Both the position numbers and the translations under genes were made by a program. Below the pieces are notes generated by a model. That model worked only from the letters and a program-made list of their open reading frames with translations. It was not told the DNA's origin and did no database searches. A DNA stretch of 9,791 nucleotides from CAYWMQ01 sp964459635 (lineage in GTDB: Bacteria; Patescibacteriota; Minisyncoccia; Phycocordibacterales; UBA12088), in contig CAYWMQ010000029.1 of the NCBI GenBank assembly GCA_964459635.1, positions 1-9,791 on the forward strand, given 5' to 3'. The first letter of the stretch is position 1; every line of letters begins with the position of its first letter. This document shows, piece after piece, positions 1 through 5,480 of the stretch.

Positions 1-2021
1 CCGTAGAAGGTCACGAGCACCGGCGCACCTGAAGGCGGCCCTTCACTAGGTTGCAGCACACGTACGTCAAACTGCGTGTACTGTGCGAACTCTTGTTCCA
101 AATCACGCAGGATTTCCGTAGAACTCCGCTCACGCTCAGTACGCAGATTTACCGTAATAGATGCGAAGCGTGGGCCCGACTGGGGGTTTTGGTCAAAGAC
201 CGACCCGGCGCCCACTGTGGTGGTGAAAGACTCTATCTCCGGCACATTGAGGAGCTTTTCTTCAATAGTGCGTGCAGAAAGGTCGGTACGCTGAAGCGGC
301 GTGCCCTGTGGGCCTTCAATGTTTACGTATAGGTAGTCCACGTCCCCCTGCGGGAAAAAAGCTACTCGTATCAGGCCAAAGAAAGGCAGTGCCATGAGCA
401 CAATGAGACCCGCCAAAAGTCCGCCTGTAAACCACCATTTACGCCGGCGCGAGTCAAGCATATAGGGAAGCTTACGCCGATACCACTCGCGCACCCGCTC
501 CGCATATGCCTCCTGGCGCTCCGCCATCTTTCCGTGTGCGTTAACGGCGAGCAGGCTGCTTGCAAAGAGCGGAATAAATGCGAGCGAAATGACGAGTGAC
601 GCAAACAAAACCGCAATAACCGTAAAGGGTATCGACGCAATAAATTCACCCGTTACGCCAGAGATCGTGAAAAGCGGGAAAAACACAGCAACCGTCGTGA
701 GGGTACCGGTCGTAAGGGGGAAGTGGTACTCACGGAGCGCCTGCACCGCCGCAGTGTGCCTATCGAGGCCTTTCTTGAGGTTCGTGTGTATAGCCTCCAC
801 CACCACAATGGCGGTATCGACGAGGATACCTACGGCTAGTATCAGCGAGAAGAGTGAAATAAAGTTGATCGTATTGCCGGTCGCTTGCATCACCATGAGC
901 GCCGTGAGGAACGAAAGTGGTATGGCGATAGACGCGATGAGTGACTCACGCCAGCCAAGCGCCACAAGGAGCACAAGCAGTACTAAGAGTACGGTCTGCA
1001 GGCCGGTAGAAGACAAATTGCGCAGATCCTTGATGATCTGGTCACCTGCATCGTACGTCGCCGCGAGAGAAACGTCCCCGCCGTTCTTGTTCTCCTCTTC
1101 AATAAGCGCACCGACGTTACGCGAAAGCGCCGTCACGTCCGCACCACGTTGCTTATAGACGGAAAGCGTCGCTGCCTGCTCCGGCAATGCCCCCTCAGTC
1201 GAAACACGGGCAATGGTGCTGTAGTCTTCAACACCGGCACCCACAAAGGCTATGTCGGACAAGCGCAGCACGACCCCCGCTGGTGTAGTGATGGGTACTT
1301 CTGCTACGAGCTCGGGGTCCGTAATCGTGCCCTTAAACTCCACCGCGTACTCCACGTCGCCGGACATAATGGTACCCACGGGCGCAGCCACGTTGCTGGT
1401 GCGAATAGCCGCAATGACCTGCCCGAGGGAAAGGCCATGCGCCACCAGGTCTTCCTTACGCACCACTACCGTCACCTCAGGGGCACGTACACCGGACACT
1501 TCTGCACGCGAGACACCGGGCAGGCTTTCGATGCGCCCGGTGAGCTCGTCGGCAGCATCGCGAAACTCGGTCACCGGTAGGTCGCTTACGATGGATGCTA
1601 TGACAATAGGCTGATCGCTGAAATTGACCTCTGTGACGAGCGGATCGGTCGCATCATCAGGAAGCTCACCGCGGACAGTATCTACGGCGTCTTTGACTTT
1701 GTCTATCGACTCTTTAAGGTCTGCACTCGCCTCAAACTCCACCACTACCGATGCGACGCCTTCACGTGAGGTGGAGGTGAGCTTTTTTACGCCGTCAATG
1801 TTTGCAACGGCACGCTCTAGCTCAATAGCTATGAGGTTTTCAACATCTTCCGGCGAAGCTCCCGGCAGCACAGACGTAATGACCGCTACGGGTATTTGCA
1901 CCTCGGGCGCGCTTTCACGCTGAATTGAGAACAGCGAAGCGACGCCGAACGTAAAGAGGGCCACTATGAGCAGGTAGGCCAAAGCCTTGTGCTCTGTAAA
2001 AAAAATCCAAATGCGTGACAT
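1..2021 (-). CDS. RND-family efflux transporter, N-terminal two thirds (runs off left edge)
   Basis: Inner-membrane proton-driven pump of the AcrB/HAE type. The reading frame is open from an ATG at 2021 to the window edge: 673 residues of an expected 1000 or more. Visible layout: first membrane helix at about residues 13-31, a periplasmic porter region at about 35-335 (including LPGASPEDVE near 52-61), a helix bundle at about 341-491, and a seventh helix at about 530-551. The second porter domain follows, starting with FFPQGD near 555-560. The fourth helix carries the proton-relay motif GILVDTAIVVVE (398-409). D402 matches AcrB D407, but the next residue is Thr where AcrB has a second Asp. 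The gene starts 12 nt after the membrane-fusion gene's stop, so the two are probably cotranscribed. No Shine-Dalgarno is visible, which fits coupled translation. Family assignment is firm; the substrate is unknown. Confidence 0.95.
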   Translation of the reverse strand, partial: MSRIWIFFTEHKALAYLLIVALFTFGVASLFSIQRESAPEVQIPVAVITSVLPGASPEDVENLIAIELERAVANIDGVKKLTSTSREGVASVVVEFEASADLKESIDKVKDAVDTVRGELPDDATDPLVTEVNFSDQPIVIASIVSDLPVTEFRDAADELTGRIESLPGVSRAEVSGVRAPEVTVVVRKEDLVAHGLSLGQVIAAIRTSNVAAPVGTIMSGDVEYAVEFKGTITDPELVAEVPITTPAGVVLRLSDIAFVGAGVEDYSTIARVSTEGALPEQAATLSVYKQRGADVTALSRNVGALIEEENKNGGDVSLAATYDAGDQIIKDLRNLSSTGLQTVLLVLLVLLVALGWRESLIASIAIPLSFLTALMVMQATGNTINFISLFSLILAVGILVDTAIVVVEAIHTNLKKGLDRHTAAVQALREYHFPLTTGTLTTVAVFFPLFTISGVTGEFIASIPFTVIAVLFASLVISLAFIPLFASSLLAVNAHGKMAERQEAYAERVREWYRRKLPYMLDSRRRKWWFTGGLLAGLIVLMALPFFGLIRVAFFPQGDVDYLYVNIEGPQGTPLQRTDLSARTIEEKLLNVPEIESFTTTVGAGSVFDQNPQSGPRFASITVNLRTERERSSTEILRDLEQEFAQYTQFDVRVLQPSEGPPSGAPVLVTFY

Positions 2022-2033
2022 ACAGCTATAACG

Positions 2034-3683
2034 TTATTCTGTACTCACTGCCACGCGGTCTCCCTCAGCAAGGCCCCGCGCGTCTACGACGATGCGTGTG
2101 TCTTGTGTAAGTTCACCTCGCACGAGCATACGAGTGCCTGTAATAGGACCCTCCTCGACGGGGAGGGGCTTGAGCACGTCATTCTCTACTGTAAAAACCA
2201 CGAGTCCTGCAGGGAGCACCTTAATAGCAGTGAGCGGAAGCGGGATACCCTGATCAGGCAGGAACGCCGCCCGCGTGCTTGTTGCACGCTCATCTTCGAT
2301 GAGTGCTAGCTCTACGAACTGTCCGTTTACATACGTTTTGTTATCCGGAAGGCCGACCGTCAGCCGCGCTTTCTTGGTGGCTGGATCGAGGCCCGGGGCG
2401 AGTGTCGTAACTGTACCGCGAGCCGAGCCACCCACAAGCACAGGCATGCCTACATAGAGTCGCTCACGTGCCGTAGCACTCACAAACGCTTCCACCTCCA
2501 GCGCGCCCGGGTTTGCCACCACCGCAAGGACGTCTTGGCCTGACGCGTAGCCACCGCGGGTCATATTGAGGGTTGTCACGGTGCCCGCAATAGGGGTACG
2601 CACGATTGACCGTTCAAGCTGCGCCACTGCTGCCGCTACTGTCCCTCGGGCTTGCGTAACCTGTGCCTGCGCTGCCGCCAGATCCTCAGGTCTCGCGCCC
2701 TCAATAGACTTGCTCACCGAGAGGGCGCCCTGCGTGGCTGCATTGCGTGCGTTAGCCAAAGACGTGCGTGCGCCTGCAATACCGCTTCGCGCACCATCAA
2801 CAGCGCTTCGCGCAGCCAAAAGCGAGGCCTCCTGCGCAGACTTCGTCTCAGCGGATAGTTCCGTCGTGATATCTTGTCGCGATATGTAGCCGCTTATCGT
2901 ACTCAAGTATGCTTTGATACGCCGCAGATCCGCATCGGCCTGGGTCAGCCTTTCATCCAGAGCTGCGTCCGAAAGAGGTGCGGTCGCGCGAGGTTGCCAT
3001 GCGGTGAGGAGCTCCCCCAGTGCGACACGCTCTCGTGATACTGCCGCTCGCTCATCATATGTCGCGCTTAACACGCGGAAGGATGGGCTCACTGTGTATG
3101 GGTTTTGAAAGAAGTCGTCGGTTTTGCCGTACACAGCGTCCGCGGCTGCAGTGTATGCCTGCGAATACGCTGTGCGCGCGCTGTCCTTGGCGGCGTCCAG
3201 AGATACCTGGCTGCCTTGGGCAGAGGCAATAGCCCCGGCTGTATCCTGCGCTCTGTCACCGGCGCGCACCTTTGCAAGGTTTGCCTGTGCAGCAGCCAAC
3301 ACGCCCTGTGCCTGCAGGACAGCCGCCCGCTCGGCCCCATTTTCTATTTCCGCAAGCACTGTGCCGGCAGACACGCGCTGCCCCGGCCGCACATTGACGC
3401 GGATGACCTCGCCCGGTTTCTCCGCACGCAGCTCCGCCTGAGACACGGAGCGAACCTCGCCGAGCACAACGAGAGGGTCAGTATCGAGCGCGAGCGCAGC
3501 AACACTGGCTACGGCCACTGTGCGGGGCGCGTCAGACTCTTCCGGTGCGGCTTCTTTGTCCCGAAGAAGCCACACAAGGGCTGCAACGACACATAAGAAC
3601 GCAAGAAGTGCCAGTACGGCAGTGCGTGCGTGTGTGCGAACCCACAGAGCGAGCCGGCGAAAATAGGTAGTAAGGGAGGTCAT
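2034..3683 (-). CDS. RND efflux membrane-fusion (periplasmic adaptor) protein, HlyD/AcrA-like
   Basis: Adaptor that links an RND pump to the outside of the cell; 549 residues from the chosen start. Seen in order: a short basic N-terminus; a membrane anchor at about 21-41; a first biotinyl/lipoyl-like half motif at about 85-113 (KPGEVIRVNVRPGQRVSAG); a long Ala/Gln-rich helical hairpin at about 115-358; the second lipoyl half at about 359-392 (RTPIAGTVTTLNMTRGG); a beta-barrel at about 393-462; and a membrane-proximal domain to the end. The helical section contains a non-repetitive stretch with aromatic residues (about 173-270) inserted between the two coiled-coil arms, making the protein longer than AcrA (about 400). 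The frame stays open upstream to a TTG at 3797, with another ATG at 3776, but neither has a ribosome site. The ATG at 3683 puts the anchor at the usual distance from the N-terminus. It lies directly upstream of the RND gene. Confidence 0.9.
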   Translation of the reverse strand: MTSLTTYFRRLALWVRTHARTAVLALLAFLCVVAALVWLLRDKEAAPEESDAPRTVAVASVAALALDTDPLVVLGEVRSVSQAELRAEKPGEVIRVNVRPGQRVSAGTVLAEIENGAERAAVLQAQGVLAAAQANLAKVRAGDRAQDTAGAIASAQGSQVSLDAAKDSARTAYSQAYTAAADAVYGKTDDFFQNPYTVSPSFRVLSATYDERAAVSRERVALGELLTAWQPRATAPLSDAALDERLTQADADLRRIKAYLSTISGYISRQDITTELSAETKSAQEASLLAARSAVDGARSGIAGARTSLANARNAATQGALSVSKSIEGARPEDLAAAQAQVTQARGTVAAAVAQLERSIVRTPIAGTVTTLNMTRGGYASGQDVLAVVANPGALEVEAFVSATARERLYVGMPVLVGGSARGTVTTLAPGLDPATKKARLTVGLPDNKTYVNGQFVELALIEDERATSTRAAFLPDQGIPLPLTAIKVLPAGLVVFTVENDVLKPLPVEEGPITGTRMLVRGELTQDTRIVVDARGLAEGDRVAVSTE

Positions 3684-3849
3684 GGATGAGGTGTAGTGAG
3701 GTTGGTAATAATCAGTAACACGTAGAAGATATGGGGGACTGCTTGGATTTTGCCAGCACAGGGAGTAACTCAGCATGAAGGGCGGCAAGCAGGGCAAGAC
3801 AGTAAAGCTTGAGCATTACAGCCCCACGCGAGACTTCACAAACACAGTA

Positions 3850-3877
3850 TTTTTACATATTATGTCGCTTTTGTCAA
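3850..3877 (-). promoter_or_regulatory. Candidate promoter for the efflux operon
   Basis: A perfect TTGACA -35 lies at 3877-3872 on the minus strand. The best -10 at a 16-nt spacing is only TAAAAA (3855-3850), a 4/6 match. If this is used, the transcript has a leader of about 160 nt before the chosen ATG at 3683. The -35 is convincing; the -10 and exact start are uncertain. Confidence 0.4.
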
Positions 3878-3925
3878 AGTCAGCGAATATGCGTATTTTG
3901 ATGCCGCACAGACGACCGCGCGCTA

Positions 3926-3934
3926 TGCTATACT
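3926..3934 (+). promoter_or_regulatory. Extended -10 promoter for the 76-aa gene
   Basis: TGC-TATACT, an extended -10, sits 27 nt before the ATG at 3962, giving a leader of roughly 20 nt. There is no convincing -35 at 16-18 nt. Exactly the same string, ATGCTATACT, precedes gyrB, which supports it as a real promoter type in this genome. Confidence 0.6.
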
Positions 3935-3961
3935 GCGACTATTGCAAATAAAAAGCGTACT

Positions 3962-4192
3962 ATGCTTAAGGAATTTTTACTGAAAAAAGCGGCCGAGCGA
4001 CAGCTCAAGGATATGCCACAGGCCCAGCGTGACATGCTTATGACGCTCATAGAAAAGAACCCCGACCTCTTCACCAAGATGGCAAAAGAAGTTGAACATA
4101 TGGTGAAGAAACAGGGCAGGGATCAAATGGTGGCGATGATGGAAGTGGGCAAGAAGTACCAAAAGGAACTGCGCGAGACGCTGGCGTCGTAA
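3962..4192 (+). CDS. Small helical protein, conserved-hypothetical type
   Basis: A 76-residue, Lys- and Met-rich protein of unknown function, predicted to be almost entirely helical: LKKAAERQLKDMPQAQRD, then an IEKNPDLF turn near residues 30-37, then a second helix rich in Lys, Glu and Met to the C-terminus. It has no signal peptide or membrane segment. From memory, short proteins with this pattern (MLKEFLLKK start, central EKNP-L-F motif) are common in Parcubacteria-type genomes, but no role is known to me. The start is fixed by a nearby extended -10 and a short leader without a Shine-Dalgarno. It is transcribed divergently from the efflux operon and ends at a strong hairpin shared with the convergent Nudix gene. 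Confidence 0.85.
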   Translation: MLKEFLLKKAAERQLKDMPQAQRDMLMTLIEKNPDLFTKMAKEVEHMVKKQGRDQMVAMMEVGKKYQKELRETLAS

Positions 4193-4213
4193 GTCGCGGG
4201 CATATTAAAAAGA

Positions 4214-4243
4214 AAGAGGGCGGCCCGTTCGGGTCGTCCTCTT
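4214..4243. terminator. Shared (bidirectional) hairpin terminator
   Basis: A 13-bp stem (4214-4226 with 4231-4243) and a GTTC loop lie between convergent genes. On the plus strand the stem is continuous with two G-U pairs but lacks a U-run. On the minus strand the same positions give two A-C mismatches, but a U-rich tail follows (TTTCTTTTTAA, about 4217-4206). It begins 22 nt after the 76-aa stop and overlaps the last base of the Nudix stop codon. Confidence 0.75.
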
Positions 4244-4743
4244 CAGTGTGCATGCGCGTGCGCACGCGCATGCTTTGGCTTGAAAACGGCCCTGCAGATG
4301 TCTCGTGACGTTTCGTAGAGCCACCAGGCATGAGCCGGCACCATCTTTTTCACCGACATCTCGCCATGCGCGAGGACGTGCGTGGGGTCTTCGCTCGTCC
4401 ATCGAAATGGACGATCAGGTAGTGCGCCCCAATACTGCACATGGAAGACGTGGACATCGTGTGGCCTGCGCCAACCGGTCGTTTTTCCCAAGTAGGCTAT
4501 TTTGCTATTCTCTTGGGTGACTTTGATGCCCAACTCCTCCCAGAGCTCACGGATAAGCGCCTGTTCAGGCTCCTCCTGCCTGCCGTGCATCACTTCAATG
4601 GAGCCGCCGGGGAAGCCGTATTTGCCTCCACCTTTGATCACGAGTGGGAAGCGCCTTTCGCCCGTTACAGCGTCACGAAGCTCGACAACGCCGATGACAA
4701 GGCCGCGGCCTGTTCCAGTTCCGCTCACGCTTGCTTTACGCAT
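4243..4743 (-). CDS. Nudix hydrolase family protein
   Basis: Probable pyrophosphohydrolase of nucleoside-diphosphate-X compounds; cytosolic, 166 residues from the chosen ATG. The Nudix core is clear: YGFPGGSIE (42-50) followed by RELWEELGI (65-73), which supplies the metal-binding Glu residues E66, E69 and E70. The segment between the GG and the REL part is four residues longer than the usual G-x5-E-x7-RE spacing. An N-terminal strand (GRGLVIGVVELRD) and a C-terminal helix near 135-155 fit the fold. The protein ends in an alternating His/Ala tail, HARAHAHAH. The start at 4743 overlaps the end of the acetyltransferase gene by 8 nt, implying translational coupling. The frame is open further upstream (ATGs at 4785 and 4833), which would lengthen the N-terminus, but those starts lie deep in the upstream gene. 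The substrate cannot be assigned. Confidence 0.88.
   Translation of the reverse strand: MRKASVSGTGTGRGLVIGVVELRDAVTGERRFPLVIKGGGKYGFPGGSIEVMHGRQEEPEQALIRELWEELGIKVTQENSKIAYLGKTTGWRRPHDVHVFHVQYWGALPDRPFRWTSEDPTHVLAHGEMSVKKMVPAHAWWLYETSRDICRAVFKPKHARAHAHAH
4250..4273. repeat. 24-bp perfect palindrome, alternating purine-pyrimidine
   Basis: A perfect 24-bp palindrome (core GCGTGCGCACGC) lies at the 3' end of the Nudix gene and encodes its His/Ala tail. The strict purine-pyrimidine alternation extends from 4246 to 4273 (28 bp). Confidence 0.9.
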
Positions 4744-5350
4744 GACAATGGCTCGTGTCAAAGATGTACGTTCGCTCGTCCCCATCTTGCTCGCATGTAT
4801 GTGCGAAGAGTTCCTTCCGCACGGAACGCGCACAAAGCATCATGGCACGTGCGTGCGTACCGGTAACCTCGACATAGGCTCTTGTGAAGGCTTGCTCACG
4901 GGCCAACTCCAGCAAACACATGAGCACACTGCGGGCGACACCGTCCTGCCGAAAGTTCGGGTCGACGATGAAGTTGAGCTCGCAGCTCGTCTTAGTGCGC
5001 AGCTCGAACATCGTGCCCACGGATACGACACGGTCATCGTAGAAGCCGATAACCATACGCGGCGCAACTTCCCGAGTAGACGCATTGAACAGCGTCTGGT
5101 AGAAGTCAACAACCTGATCTATATCAACCTTGACTGCGTGCATCAGGTTTGCGAGGTCGCTTTCCGGCAGGGCACGAAGAAAACGTTCCAGCGCCCTCCA
5201 ATGTCCCTGACAAGCACCTTGTCCGGCGCATGCGCCTAACAAGGTGTATTTCTTCGCGCTCTTGCCGACAACCGGTGCACACAGCGCAGGGCCGCCACAG
5301 CTTTGCACTCCCACTGCACACGGGAGGCTAGAGGGCATACTGCCGTCCAT
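4736..5350 (-). CDS. GNAT-family N-acetyltransferase
   Basis: Probable acetyl-CoA-dependent acetyltransferase of 204 residues; acceptor unknown. GNAT motif A is visible: a beta strand (ELNFIVDP, 124-131), then R134-x-x-G137-x-A139, the pyrophosphate-binding loop, then a long helix (SVLMCLLELAREQ, 141-153). A following strand (RAYVEVTGTHARAM, 157-170) resembles motif B. A preceding strand pair (MVIGFYDDRVVSVGTMFEL) fits the N-terminal half of the fold. Residues 1-48 precede the domain and are Gly/Ala/Cys-rich with five cysteines; I recognise no domain there. The start at 5350 is well supported by GGAGGT 4 nt upstream and a near-consensus promoter. It is the first gene of a two-gene operon with the overlapping Nudix gene and is divergent from gyrB. 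Confidence 0.85.
   Translation of the reverse strand: MDGSMPSSLPCAVGVQSCGGPALCAPVVGKSAKKYTLLGACAGQGACQGHWRALERFLRALPESDLANLMHAVKVDIDQVVDFYQTLFNASTREVAPRMVIGFYDDRVVSVGTMFELRTKTSCELNFIVDPNFRQDGVARSVLMCLLELAREQAFTRAYVEVTGTHARAMMLCARSVRKELFAHTCEQDGDERTYIFDTSHCHA
5215..5246. repeat. 32-nt imperfect palindrome inside the acetyltransferase gene
   Basis: Outer 8-bp arms (CACCTTGT / ACAAGGTG) enclose a perfect 12-bp palindrome GGCGCATGCGCC, separated on each side by two unpaired bases. It falls in codons 35-46 of the acetyltransferase gene, in the Cys-rich N-terminal extension. Confidence 0.85.
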
Positions 5351-5362
5351 CTTTACCTCCGT

Positions 5363-5390
5363 ATATAATATTGTCCATTTAATATTATAT
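5363..5390. promoter_or_regulatory. Perfect inverted repeat, operator-like
   Basis: ATATAATATT - 8 nt - AATATTATAT, a perfect 10-bp inverted repeat. The right arm contains the -10 box of the GNAT/Nudix promoter; the left arm lies in the start of the transcript. A repressor dimer site is the natural reading, but an AT-rich hairpin in the leader is also possible. No regulator gene is visible nearby. Confidence 0.6.
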
Positions 5391-5412
5391 CATCTAGCAT
5401 AGGCTACGTCAA
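5384..5412 (-). promoter_or_regulatory. Sigma-70-type promoter of the GNAT/Nudix operon
   Basis: TTGACG (5412-5407), an exact 17-nt spacer and a perfect TATAAT (5389-5384). The transcript should begin near 5377, giving a leader of about 27 nt that includes the ribosome site GGAGGT (5360-5355) in front of ATG 5350. Confidence 0.85.
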
Positions 5413-5443
5413 GCTTTTTCTCCGTGCGGCGGTTGGGGAAAAA

Positions 5444-5452
5444 TGCTATACT
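5444..5452 (+). promoter_or_regulatory. Extended -10 promoter of gyrB
   Basis: TGC-TATACT, identical to the element in front of the 76-aa gene; no clear -35. The expected start near 5459 leaves a leader of about 20 nt before ATG 5481. That leader has a weak AGGGG (5466-5470) 10 nt before the ATG and a short hairpin plus T-run. Confidence 0.65.
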
Positions 5453-5480
5453 TTAAGGCACGGCTAGGGGCCTTTTTTGT

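Noticed and set aside
589..1158. 189-residue plus-strand open frame
   Set aside because: It lies antisense to the clearly recognisable RND transporter; its composition is that of a complement-strand shadow.
3684..3797. N-terminal extension of the membrane-fusion gene to TTG 3797 or ATG 3776
   Set aside because: No ribosome site at either start, and it would put 30-38 odd residues (PSSPPYLL) before the membrane anchor. Kept only as an alternative.
4502..5239. 245-residue plus-strand open frame
   Set aside because: Antisense to the Nudix and GNAT genes, which carry family motifs; no promoter or ribosome site of its own.
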